The position numbers were made by a program, and so were the translations under genes. Below the pieces are notes generated by a model, which was not told the DNA's origin, ran no database searches, and saw nothing but the letters and a program-made list of their open reading frames with translations. Shown here piece after piece: positions 1 through 7,110 of a DNA stretch of 31,562 nt. The DNA comes from an uncultured Eubacteriales bacterium. Lineage in GTDB: Bacteria; Bacillota; Clostridia; Oscillospirales; UBA644. The DNA lies in the NCBI GenBank assembly GCA_934486965.1, contig CAKSQP010000007.1, positions 1-31,562 of the forward strand. The letters run 5' to 3'. Every line of letters starts with the position of its first letter. Position 1 is the first letter of the stretch.

Positions 1-3
1 TGT

Positions 4-267
4 ATGGATTCCGAAAACCTTCACAGAAGGCTTAAAAAAATAATAGGACAGGTTCAGGCTATCGACCGAATGATCGATGAAAACGTCCCCTGCGAAGATA
101 TCCTTTCGCAGATAAACGCCGCAAAATCGGCTCTCCACAAATGCGGACAGGTCGTTTTGGAGGGGCATATAAAACATTGCGTCAAGGACGGCATTGCGCA
201 CGGCGACGCGGACAAAACGATCGAGGACTTTACAAAAGCGGTCGAACGTTTCGCGAACATGGGCTGA
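4..267 (+). CDS. csoR: CsoR-family copper-sensing transcriptional repressor
   Basis: Small all-helical DNA-binding repressor of the CsoR/RcnR family (DUF156), which leaves its operator when it binds Cu(I). The 87 residues match the usual family length of about 85-110. The copper ligands Cys30, His55 and Cys59 are all present, with the same 25- and 4-residue steps as Cys36/His61/Cys65 of Mycobacterium CsoR; this argues for copper rather than the nickel (RcnR) or persulfide (CstR) branches. The ribosome binding site lies before the window, so the start is chosen on length and on the typical N-terminal amphipathic helix; an upstream start cannot be excluded. Its likely target is the pair of ATACC-N6-GGTAT sites in front of the metal ATPase gene 2 kb downstream. 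That link is inference. Confidence 0.93.
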   Translation: MDSENLHRRLKKIIGQVQAIDRMIDENVPCEDILSQINAAKSALHKCGQVVLEGHIKHCVKDGIAHGDADKTIEDFTKAVERFANMG

Positions 268-284
268 TCTTAACAAAATCACAT

Positions 285-316
285 GGCAGCAGTTTAACTG
301 CTGTCTTTTTTTTTTT
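285..316 (+). terminator. Rho-independent terminator of csoR
   Basis: An 8-base-pair stem (285-292 with 298-305, one G-U pair) with a 5-base loop is followed directly by eleven T (306-316). It starts 17 bases after the csoR stop and separates csoR from the promoter at 362-390. Confidence 0.93.
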
Positions 317-361
317 GCGGAAGTTTTTCGTTGACGGAAAATCGGGGAGAAATATCGTACC

Positions 362-390
362 TTTACAAAATCCGTTTTCTGTGATATAAT
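362..390 (+). promoter_or_regulatory. Sigma-A promoter of the structured leader/lipoprotein transcript
   Basis: TTTACA (362-367), a 17-base spacer and a perfect TATAAT (385-390). The predicted transcript start near 396-397 coincides with the first base of a 12-base-pair closing stem, so the folded RNA described next would begin at the 5' end of the transcript. Confidence 0.85.
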
Positions 391-395
391 AAAAA

Positions 396-554
396 TGCCA
401 AACAAACTGAAGATCGATGGGGTATTTTTTTGCGAAAAATACTCTTTTTCGTGTACGCCGCCGTAATATGGTAAAAACGCGGCCCTTTTCAGGCGTATAC
501 GGATATCCCGTGTTCTTGAGTTTGTTTGGCGACAATCGGGGTTTGCGTTTTTCG
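396..554 (+). ncRNA. Structured RNA leader or small RNA, class not recognised
   Basis: Bases 397-408 pair perfectly with 519-530 (12 base pairs, plus a T-G pair at 396/531 and four further pairs 410-413/514-517 after one mismatch), closing a domain of about 135 nt. Inside are an 8-base-pair hairpin (422-429/435-442) and a 9-base-pair stem (451-459/492-500, one G-U pair) that carries a smaller stem (460-463/480-483). The layout of closing stem, two internal arms and a downstream terminator hairpin (555-583) resembles a riboswitch with expression platform, or a free-standing RNA of about 185 nt. I looked for conserved core sequences of the common riboswitches (TPP, SAM, FMN, cobalamin, glycine, lysine, c-di-GMP, T-box) and for 6S, SRP and tmRNA hallmarks and found no match. 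Pairing is by eye and no energy was calculated. Confidence 0.6.
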
Positions 555-583
555 GTGCGTCGGCTTCGGTTGGCGCACTTTTT
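555..583 (+). terminator. Terminator-like hairpin directly before the lipoprotein ribosome binding site
   Basis: A 10-base-pair stem (555-564/569-578, including three or four G-U pairs) capped by a TTCG tetraloop is followed by five T (579-583). It lies 8 bases before the GGAGGA at 591-596, so it either ends a small RNA or acts as a conditional terminator for the lipoprotein gene. Confidence 0.7.
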
Positions 584-602
584 ATATTACGGAGGAAAAA
601 TT

Positions 603-1473
603 ATGAAAAAACTTTTGACACTGCTTCTGACCGCGGCTCTTGTTTTCTCTTTTGCCGCCTGCTCACCTGCCGAAAAACCCGAAGAAGATCCCCCTGCAAA
701 AACCGAAGAGAAACTTGAAAACACGGAACCCCCCCGATGCCCCGACAGAAGACCCGAAAAAAACGGAACCCGAAAAAACCGAACCTGTTTCGCAAAACCC
801 GACGTCCTCAAAAACCGAGACCGTTTCGCAGAACCCGACTTCTTCAAAAACCGAGTCTGCTTCGAAGAACACCGCCCCCGCCGAAAACGGACACACCCAC
901 AGTTTTTCTCAGGCGACCTGCACCTCTCCCGCAAAATGCTCCTGCGGACAAACCGAAGGAAAGGCTCTCGGTCACAAATGGACGGCGGCGACCTGCAAAG
1001 CCCCGAAGACCTGCCCTGTCTGCGGCGCAACGGAGGGAGATGTCGGACAGCATAAATACGACGGAAACGGAAAATGCACCGTCTGCGGAGCGTTTAACTA
1101 CACCGTTACGGGAGCGCTGAAAGCCTGCATGAAACAGGCAAACGGCAGAAATGCCGGATATTTCGATGTCTACCGGATTCTTGATGTCAGATATGTCGAA
1201 AACGCACGCTGTATCTGTGACACCGAGAAAAAAGACAACTATATTTCCGTTTTCATTTATTTCTATTGGGAAAAGGACGGCGCTTACGGCTGGGATCTCG
1301 ACGTTTACGATGTGCATAAATCGTCGGGCGGATACTCCCCGTCGTTCAGTAATATCGACGTGCTGTATACTTATAACGACAATAATGAAATCGTTAAAGT
1401 CAGGACAAATGACTATTCGCTTTATTACGACCTGAATTCTCTCAAAAAAGCCGATCTGTCAAAAATACTGTAA
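603..1473 (+). CDS. Secreted lipoprotein with Cys-pair repeats, split by a frameshift in a C7 tract
   Basis: The start ATG at 603 follows GGAGGA (591-596). The first 20 residues are a lipoprotein signal peptide (MKK, hydrophobic stretch, FAAC lipobox with Cys20). After a Pro/Glu/Lys-rich linker the reading frame is wrong: the run of seven C at 729-735 shifts translation into a basic, unrelated frame that ends at 1055. The coherent continuation is the +1 frame, which runs to 1473. With six C the protein would be 289 residues: signal peptide, Pro-Glu linker with a 12-residue repeat (core SQNPTSSKTE, 36-base DNA period near 785-850), a block with CxC/CxxC pairs and TEG..LGH motifs of the zinc-ribbon-like kind seen in Clostridia surface lipoproteins, then an alpha/beta domain of about 130 residues that I do not recognise. 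This could be phase variation, a recent mutation or a sequencing error. Function unknown. Confidence 0.75.
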
Positions 1474-1839
1474 AAATACAACTCTCCGCCGGCAGGCTGA
1501 TTTTCAGAGCAAAAAGAAATGCCAAAAACACTGTAAATAAGGTTCCCCACCTGCAAAACATCTCCGTTTCCGTCGCGTTAACGGAACATCGGGAAATGGG
1601 GAGAAATCTTAACAGAAACGGAAACGGACCGTAAGCGGCGGGACGGCAACGAGCGGGGTCGGGCGGACAGAAGAAGTTCTGCACAACAAAATTATCTCCC
1701 CTCTTTTACCTCGACGGGAGCAGGCGGAGGGGAGGAAACGGGCGGAGAAAACGGACGGGAAAGCCATCAACGTCGGGGCGGCTGTTTTCATCGGCGTTTT
1801 TTTCGGTACGGCGACCGAAAATTTGCAAGGAGTATGCCA

Positions 1840-1967
1840 TTCCTGCGAAAGCCGAAGCAAAAATCAGTCTGTCAAAAACGATAAAAGTTTGATTCTGCTC
1901 CGCCTTGCTCCTCTTACATCTGAATATACAAAGCCCCTGTTTTTGCCTGACAAAAACAGGGGCTTTT
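1840..1967 (-). repeat. Decayed relative of the interior of the inverted-repeat element
   Basis: Read on the minus strand, this stretch has the same order of parts as 7575-7735 on the plus strand: a strong hairpin with GGGGC followed by T, a spacer, then a block containing GAGCAGAATC, TTATCG, TTTTGAC and TTTCGCAG at matching distances. Roughly three quarters of the bases in the 57-base core match by eye. The sequence has drifted much further than the nearly identical copy at the window end, so it looks like an old remnant. Confidence 0.55.
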
Positions 1968-1969
1968 AT
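1931..1969. terminator. Strong bidirectional terminator hairpin
   Basis: A perfect 15-base-pair stem (1931-1945/1951-1965) with a 5-base loop has A residues on its left and TTTTATT on its right, so it could stop transcription in both directions. No gene ends next to it; it belongs to the decayed repeat. Confidence 0.8.
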
Positions 1970-2315
1970 TCGGCTGACAGTTTTAACTGCCGTCTTTTTT
2001 CGCAACGGGTAGAGGAAAATCATCGGTGCTGGAGGGGAGCTGACAGAGAAAAACCCCTCTGGCAAAGTTATCGCCCTCTTTTGTCACGGCGGCGGGGGCT
2101 GGGTGGCACGACGGACAGCGGAAATTTTGCACAACAAGGTTATCCCCTCCCTTTTGCCACGGCGACGGGGGTTGGGCAGCGCAACGGGCGGGAAAATTCA
2201 TCGTCGGCGGGCAGAGGGAAACTCCGTCAGCAAGATTATTTTCTCTCTTCTGCTACGGCGGGCGCAGGGGCGGGCGGTCAAAATTGACAAAAATTTAACT
2301 ATTCGCTGTCTGCTC

Positions 2316-2344
2316 TTGACAAAGCATACCCATATAGGTATAAT
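2316..2344 (+). promoter_or_regulatory. Sigma-A promoter of the metal ATPase gene
   Basis: Perfect TTGACA (2316-2321), a 17-base spacer and perfect TATAAT (2339-2344). A promoter this strong normally needs a repressor, and the CsoR-like sites listed next overlap its -10 box and start point. Confidence 0.92.
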
Positions 2345-2367
2345 ATACCTATACCCCGTTAGGTATA
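2326..2367 (+). promoter_or_regulatory. Two CsoR-like operators overlapping the ATPase promoter
   Basis: Two inverted repeats of the form ATACC-N6-GGTAT are present: 2326-2341 (spacer CATATA) and 2350-2367 (TATACC/GGTATA, spacer CCGTTA). Between them the half sites also form GGTATA-A-TATACC (2337-2349). Known CsoR boxes in Bacillus and Listeria have the same TACC...GGTA geometry. The first site overlaps the spacer and -10 element and the second covers the transcription start, so binding should block polymerase. A CsoR gene with intact copper ligands lies at 4-267. Confidence 0.8.
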
Positions 2368-2392
2368 AAAGAGAAAGGAGAAAATTCGGAAG

Positions 2393-4243
2393 ATGAAAAA
2401 GATTATTGAAAAGGCCGAACGGTTTCTCGACGCGGGCGGCACGAAAAAAGACGTCGCTTTGCTTATAATTTCGGCAATTTCGCTCGTTCTGAGCATAACA
2501 AAGATCTTACCGCTGCCGTTTGACGTTGCGTGGGTCTCAATTATCCTCTGCGGTGTTCCGATAATCCTCGAAGCGATCGTCGGGCTCATCACGGCATTCG
2601 ACATCAAAGCAGACGTCCTCGTATCGATGGCGCTTATCGCCTCGGTCTGTATCGGAGAAATTTTCGCCGCAGGCGAAGTCGCGTTCATAATGCAACTCGG
2701 TGCGTTGCTCGAAGACCTAACGGTCGCCAAAGCCCGCGCGGGCATTGAAAAACTCGTCAAACTCACGCCGAGGACCGCGCGGATAATTTCCGACGGCGAA
2801 GAGACTGTCGTTGCGGCTGAGGAAGTAAAAACAGACGATATTTTAAGAGTTCTGCCCGGCGAAACCGTACCTGTCGACGGAATTATCGTTTCGGGGAAAA
2901 CGTCGGTCGACGAATCGGTCATGACCGGAGAACCTTTGCCCGTCGACAAAGCGGAGGGCGACGGGGTCTCGAGCGGAACGGTAAACCGTTTCGGAGCGTT
3001 TGAAATGCGCGCGACAAAAGTCGGGGAAGACAGTTCGATAAGAAGAATGATACGGCTTGTCGAATCGGCTGATGCGGGGAAAGCCAAAATCGTCGGTATT
3101 GCCGACAGGTGGGCGACATGGATAGTCGTTACGGCGCTTGTCGCGGCGGCTCTGACGTGGATCATTTCGGGCGAAATTATCAGAGCGGTAACGATACTCG
3201 TCGTTTTCTGCCCCTGCGCACTGGTCCTCGCGACCCCGACGGCAATAATGGCGGCGATAGGCAACGCGACCAAACACGGCTTTCTCGTAAGAGAGGGAGA
3301 CGCGCTCGAAAGGCTTGCGACAGTAGGCACCGCGGCGTTTGACAAAACAGGAACGCTCACCGTAGGAAAACCCGTCGTAACAAAGACGGGAAGCGTTCTT
3401 TATCCGATTTCGGAAGACGAACTGTTCGGACTTGCGGCATCTGCCGAAAGTCTTTCGGAACACCCGATAGGAAAGGCGATAGTTTCGTCTTACGGACGCC
3501 GACCCGAAAAGCCCGAAGATTTCGAAATGATACCGGGGCGAGGGGTAAAAGCGACGGTAGATAAAAAGTCCGTCATTGCGGGAAACGAAAAGATGCTTAA
3601 CGAAGCGGGAATTACGCTCCCCGAAATTAAAAGGAACGTCGGTTCGACCGTTACGCATATCGCGGTAAACGGAAAATACGCAGGATATATCGAACTTTCC
3701 GACCCTGAGAAAAAAGACGGTCGGAAGACCGTCGAAAAGATAAAGGCGATCGGAGTTTCCCCCGTCCTTATTACGGGAGACAACAAAGAGACCGCCTCGG
3801 CAGTTGCGGAAAAACTCGGGATATCGGAGGTTTACGCAGGCTGTCTGCCCGAGGACAAACTTCGTCTGATAAAAGAATTCAGAGATAAAAACGGAGTTCT
3901 GATGACGGGAGACGGAATAAACGACGCGCCCGCGCTGAAAGCCGCGACCGTAGGGATCGCGATGGGCGGAATAGGCAGCGATATTGCCGTCGACGCGGCG
4001 GACATCGTGCTTGTAAATGACGATATAAAGAGCCTGCCGCACCTTATCGCCCTGTCAAAAAGAATGATGACGACGATAAAACTGAACCTCACCTTTTCGA
4101 TGACGCTCAATTTTCTCGCGATAGCCCTTGCAATAACGGGGATATTGAATCCTGTCGTCGGCGCGCTCGTTCACAACGCAGGTTCGGTTCTCGTAATTAT
4201 AAATTCGGCATTACTGCTGAAATGGAGGAGAAAAAATGATTAA
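2393..4243 (+). CDS. P1B-type heavy-metal (probably copper) exporting ATPase without N-terminal HMA domain
   Basis: Membrane ATP-driven metal pump of 616 residues. Visible in order: N-terminal membrane helices; actuator domain with TGEP (178-181); membrane CPC metal site (273-275); phosphorylation motif DKTGT with Asp317; the HP dipeptide of the nucleotide domain (His357-Pro358); GDGIND (506-511); and a C-terminal helix pair with HNAGS (594-598). It lacks the N-terminal MxCxxC domain of most CopA proteins; a separate CopZ-like protein (7249-7497) may supply that role. The start follows GAGAAAGGAG at 2371-2380. Copper is suggested by the CsoR-type operators and the nearby csoR. The last helices do not show the YN and MxxSS signatures of classical CopA; HNAGS is closer to the CtpC-like branch, so Mn, Zn or another metal remains possible. 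Its stop overlaps the next small gene. Confidence 0.88.
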   Translation: MKKIIEKAERFLDAGGTKKDVALLIISAISLVLSITKILPLPFDVAWVSIILCGVPIILEAIVGLITAFDIKADVLVSMALIASVCIGEIFAAGEVAFIMQLGALLEDLTVAKARAGIEKLVKLTPRTARIISDGEETVVAAEEVKTDDILRVLPGETVPVDGIIVSGKTSVDESVMTGEPLPVDKAEGDGVSSGTVNRFGAFEMRATKVGEDSSIRRMIRLVESADAGKAKIVGIADRWATWIVVTALVAAALTWIISGEIIRAVTILVVFCPCALVLATPTAIMAAIGNATKHGFLVREGDALERLATVGTAAFDKTGTLTVGKPVVTKTGSVLYPISEDELFGLAASAESLSEHPIGKAIVSSYGRRPEKPEDFEMIPGRGVKATVDKKSVIAGNEKMLNEAGITLPEIKRNVGSTVTHIAVNGKYAGYIELSDPEKKDGRKTVEKIKAIGVSPVLITGDNKETASAVAEKLGISEVYAGCLPEDKLRLIKEFRDKNGVLMTGDGINDAPALKAATVGIAMGGIGSDIAVDAADIVLVNDDIKSLPHLIALSKRMMTTIKLNLTFSMTLNFLAIALAITGILNPVVGALVHNAGSVLVIINSALLLKWRRKND

Positions 4244-4400
4244 AATTATAGGTATGATAATAGGCGCTGCGATCGCCGCGGTTTCCGTCGGGTTTCTTAT
4301 CAAAGAGAAAAACGATCCCGAATCAAAAAAGATATACGGCATTATGTCTGCCTGCGGAGCAGTTGTATTTGTTGTTTGTCTTATTCTTATGCTTATATGA
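4236..4400 (+). CDS. 54-residue two-helix membrane protein coupled to the metal ATPase
   Basis: The ATG at 4236 lies inside the last codons of the ATPase gene (8-base overlap) behind GGAGGA (4224-4229), an ideal site and spacing, and the frame ends at TGA 4398-4400 directly before the shared terminator. The protein has two hydrophobic segments (about residues 4-22 and 36-54) joined by a charged loop KEKNDPESKK. I recognise no family. Its size, membrane nature and translational coupling suggest a small subunit or regulator of the ATPase, in the way KdpF accompanies the Kdp pump; this is inference only. Confidence 0.72.
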   Translation: MIKIIGMIIGAAIAAVSVGFLIKEKNDPESKKIYGIMSACGAVVFVVCLILMLI

Positions 4401-4425
4401 AAAAAGAGCCGCAAGGCTCTTTTTT
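4401..4425. terminator. Bidirectional terminator between the ATPase and acetyltransferase operons
   Basis: A perfect 10-base-pair stem (4401-4410/4415-4424) with a GCAA loop has five A on the left and six T on the right. It serves the plus-strand ATPase operon, and on the minus strand the acetyltransferase gene, whose stop codon overlaps its right edge. Confidence 0.92.
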
Positions 4426-4910
4426 CACAGTTCAATATAGTAAAGGCAAATGTTTTCGTATATTCCGTCCTTATTAAGAAAGCCGCCGGGGATAGTTCCG
4501 AGTTCGGTAAAACCTATCTTTTCGTAAAGGCGGCGCGCCGCAACATTTGTTTCGACAACGGCGTTGAATTGCAGAAGTCTGAACCCTTTTTCTTTCGCGG
4601 TCTTTATGCAGTCGCGGACAAGCGTTTCGCCCGCGTGAAGCCCTCTTGCGTTCCGCGAAACGGCAAAACTCGCGTTTGAAATATGTCCGCAGCGCCCTAT
4701 ATTATTCGGGTGCAGAATGTAAAGCCCGACAATTTCGCCGTCCTTTTTTGCAACGCCGCAATAGGTCTGTTCGGCAAAAAATTTCGCGGCAGTCTCTTCG
4801 GTAAGAGGCTCGGTCTGCGGAAACGCAATGCCGTCTTCGACGACCTCGTTCCATACCTCCGCCATTTTCGCGACGTCTGCCGCCGTATATTCACTTACTT
4901 TGATTTCCAT
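4425..4910 (-). CDS. GNAT-family N-acetyltransferase
   Basis: Cytosolic acetyl-CoA-dependent acetyltransferase of 161 residues, a usual length for the family. Motif A, which binds the pyrophosphate of acetyl-CoA, is visible as RNARGLHAG near residue 86, and the C-terminal block AARRLYEKIGF with a preceding ETN is the typical motif B region. The start at 4910 follows AAGGAGG. It is the last gene of the MATE - MerR - GNAT operon and overlaps the regulator gene by 20 bases. With an exporter and a multidrug-type regulator as neighbours, it may modify a toxic amine or antibiotic, but the substrate cannot be read from the sequence. Confidence 0.9.
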   Translation of the reverse strand: MEIKVSEYTAADVAKMAEVWNEVVEDGIAFPQTEPLTEETAAKFFAEQTYCGVAKKDGEIVGLYILHPNNIGRCGHISNASFAVSRNARGLHAGETLVRDCIKTAKEKGFRLLQFNAVVETNVAARRLYEKIGFTELGTIPGGFLNKDGIYENICLYYIEL

Positions 4911-5736
4911 TTCTTTTCCTCCTTATCGGAATTATGATTTCCGTAATAAATTTATCGCGGTCTTTGGTGAAACCGTCGTCGATTATCGTTATTTCTCTTG
5001 AAAAATCCGCCGCTTCAAGCCCGTTTTCGGAAATATACGTCATCAGTTTTTTATATTCCGACGGCGAATCGGCGTGACTTCCGTGGAACCTTAAAGTAAC
5101 GGCGTCCGTTTCGGGAAGAGCGGTCACGTCGCACCCTTTTTCCTCGTCGTCGAGGATAAGAAAGATGCGGTCGTATTCGTCAAATTTGCCCGCAGAAAGA
5201 TTTTCCGCGGAAATTCCGATACCGATTTTCCCTAAAAAGACGGTCGCCTCCTCCTGTTTTTTCCCGAGACGGCGGATAGGCTTTTCCATGTCAAGATAGC
5301 CCTTCGGCCGTAATTTTTCACGCATAAGCGAAATCCGCACGGCAGGTATCTTTTCGGTCTTTATCCTGTCGGTCTCCGCCTGTTCCGCATTTTTTATCTG
5401 CCGCAGACGGTTGTCGATTTTCTTTTCGATTCTTTCGAGTTCGAGCCGCTTTTTGATGACCTCGGTTTTCTGCTCTTCGAGCATTTTTTCGATCGTTTTG
5501 ACGTCTCTGTTATTTATAAATTCCGAAATTTTCGAAAGCGGCATATCAAGCACGCGAAGATAGCATATCGTGTTCAGAACCTCAAACTGCCTCGGTCCGT
5601 AATATCGGTAGCCCGTTTCGGGGTCGGTATATTCGGGGGTCAGAAGTCCCGAGGTCTCGTAATGCCGAAGACTTCCGACGCTCAGGTTATACATTTTAGC
5701 GACGTCGCCTATCGAAAACAGTTCGTTTTTATCCAT
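4891..5736 (-). CDS. MerR-family regulator with BmrR-like effector domain
   Basis: 281-residue transcription activator. Residues about 7-75 form the winged helix-turn-helix (SIGDVAKMYNLSVGSLRHYE, then the PETGYRYY wing), followed by a long charged coiled coil (about 80-125) for dimerisation and a C-terminal domain of about 150 residues with the spacing of GyrI-like drug-binding domains (BmrR type). It overlaps the upstream MATE gene by 8 bases and has its own GGAGG at 5745-5749. MerR proteins act on promoters with an over-long spacer and a central dyad, and such a promoter stands before the MATE gene (7111-7141), so this protein most likely controls its own operon. The ligand is unknown. Confidence 0.92.
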   Translation of the reverse strand: MDKNELFSIGDVAKMYNLSVGSLRHYETSGLLTPEYTDPETGYRYYGPRQFEVLNTICYLRVLDMPLSKISEFINNRDVKTIEKMLEEQKTEVIKKRLELERIEKKIDNRLRQIKNAEQAETDRIKTEKIPAVRISLMREKLRPKGYLDMEKPIRRLGKKQEEATVFLGKIGIGISAENLSAGKFDEYDRIFLILDDEEKGCDVTALPETDAVTLRFHGSHADSPSEYKKLMTYISENGLEAADFSREITIIDDGFTKDRDKFITEIIIPIRRKRNGNQSK

Positions 5737-7069
5737 TCAAAACCTCCGTTTTGCGACAGCAAACAAAATATGCGATAACGCAGACGATGACCGAGACAAG
5801 CGACCCCGCCGCTGTCGCAAGTCCCATCGGGAAAAGCGTTTCGGGGAAAAGCGCGGACATAAAGTATGCGCCGGGTATCCTCGCGACAACGATGGCGATA
5901 ACATTGTGAAGAAACGACAGTCCGGATTTTCCGCAAGCGCAGAAATAGCCGCTGAAACTGAAATGAATTCCCGCAAACATACAGTCGAGAATATAGCCCC
6001 GCAGATAAGGTCCTCCCGCGATGGCAACAGCCGCGTCGGGGGTGAAAAGCCCAACCAATGGTTCGGCGATAAACTGCACGAGCACCGACATACAAAGCCC
6101 GAAACCCGTTGCGATGATTATTGAATATTTAAGGGAAAGTTTCGCCCTGTCGTATCGGTTTGCTCCGATATTCTGCGCGCCGAACGCCGAGACGGTCGAA
6201 AGAAGAGACGACGGAACAAGGAAAACGAAACCTATTATCTTTTCGACTATTCCCACTGCCGCCGCGTCCGTAAGTCCGCGGAGATTTGCGATTACCGTGA
6301 TTATAATAAAGGATATCTGAATAAATCCGTCCTGCAGGCAGACGGGAATACCGATTTTCAGAATCTCGCCCGTATTCTTCTTTTTCGGACGGAAATCCGC
6401 CTTTTCAAGCGAAAAATCGGTCTTCTTTTTCAAAATGAAAACAAGGGAAATAACAACGCTTATCGCCTGAGAAACCGTAGTTCCGAGAGCCGCGCCGACG
6501 GGTCCCATAGAAAAAGCCCCGATGAACAGATAATCAAGTCCGATATTCGCCCCGCAGGCAATTGCGATAAAATACATCGGGCTTTTGCTGTCCCCGAGTC
6601 CTCTGAATATCGAACTTATGATATTGTAAGCCGTAATAAACGGAATTCCGATAAAACAGACGGTAAGATACGCTTTCGTGCCGTCGACAGCCTCCGCGGG
6701 CGTCTGCATTACCGAAACTATACCGCTGTTGCAGATAAGCAGGATAACCGTCAGGACAAGTGACAGGCTCATAAAGAGAGTTACGGTGTTCCCGATGCTT
6801 TTCGAAACGGACTTCCCGTCCTTTGCGCCGACATATCTGCCTATCGTCACCGTCGAGCCCATCGCAAGCCCTACGATCATAACGGTGAGCATGTGCATTA
6901 TCTGACTGCCGACCGAGACCGCAGTCGTCGCCGCGACTTCGTCGAACTGTCCTATTATGAATAGATCCGCCATTCCGTAAAGCGTCTGCAGGAAAAACGA
7001 AAGCAGATACGGAAGCGAAAACCGCAGCATATTTTTAAGTACGCTGCCCGAAGTAAGATCGTTTGTCAT
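5729..7069 (-). CDS. MATE-family multidrug/sodium antiporter
   Basis: 446-residue inner-membrane exporter with about twelve hydrophobic helices in two homologous halves, the standard MATE size. Typical features are the N-terminal MLRFSLPYLLS block, NIISSIFRGLGDSKSPM in the first half and GAQNIGANRYDRA in the second, matching the MepA/DinF-like branch that exports cationic drugs in exchange for Na+ or H+. The ATG at 7069 has only a modest site (GGAAAG); a stronger GGAGGG sits 26 bases upstream without an in-frame start next to it. It is the first gene of the operon driven by the MerR-type promoter. Flippase activity for the polysaccharide operon is possible in principle but not indicated. Confidence 0.93.
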   Translation of the reverse strand: MTNDLTSGSVLKNMLRFSLPYLLSFFLQTLYGMADLFIIGQFDEVAATTAVSVGSQIMHMLTVMIVGLAMGSTVTIGRYVGAKDGKSVSKSIGNTVTLFMSLSLVLTVILLICNSGIVSVMQTPAEAVDGTKAYLTVCFIGIPFITAYNIISSIFRGLGDSKSPMYFIAIACGANIGLDYLFIGAFSMGPVGAALGTTVSQAISVVISLVFILKKKTDFSLEKADFRPKKKNTGEILKIGIPVCLQDGFIQISFIIITVIANLRGLTDAAAVGIVEKIIGFVFLVPSSLLSTVSAFGAQNIGANRYDRAKLSLKYSIIIATGFGLCMSVLVQFIAEPLVGLFTPDAAVAIAGGPYLRGYILDCMFAGIHFSFSGYFCACGKSGLSFLHNVIAIVVARIPGAYFMSALFPETLFPMGLATAAGSLVSVIVCVIAYFVCCRKTEVLNG

Positions 7070-7110
7070 TTTTTTCTTTCCGCGGTCAAAGCCGCCCTCC
7101 TTACTCTCTA

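Larger units (their letters stand above)
1474..2315. repeat. Gene-free region of degenerate repeats
   Basis: I see no credible gene here: open frames are short and mutually shadowing, and none has a ribosome binding site plus a recognisable protein. It holds at least four diverged copies of a module of about 60-70 bases whose core is roughly 'caaggttatc - ccctcttttgccacggcg - acgggggttggg': near 1684-1745, 2062-2118, 2131-2190 and 2227-2280. The second and third are 72 bases apart. Each is preceded by a variable purine-rich spacer. Bases 1840-1967 are a diverged relative of the interior of the inverted-repeat element at 7499-8024. A weak hairpin with six T (1976-2000) resembles the csoR terminator. 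The module boundaries are by eye. Confidence 0.6.

Noticed and set aside
417..602. N-terminal extension of the lipoprotein from an ATG at 417
   Set aside because: It would put 62 residues before a clear signal peptide and run through the structured RNA and its terminator; the ATG at 603 has a proper GGAGGA.
1680..2285. CRISPR array
   Set aside because: The repeats are too diverged and unequal in spacing, and no cas gene is present.
1823..2287. Open frames of about 60-150 codons in the region of degenerate repeats
   Set aside because: They overlap one another on both strands, consist of translated repeat modules rich in Arg, Gly and Ser, and lack ribosome binding sites.
5729..7069. MATE protein as flippase of the polysaccharide operon
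   Set aside because: It has its own MerR-controlled operon with an acetyltransferase and looks like a MepA/DinF-type drug exporter, not a Wzx or MVF-type protein.
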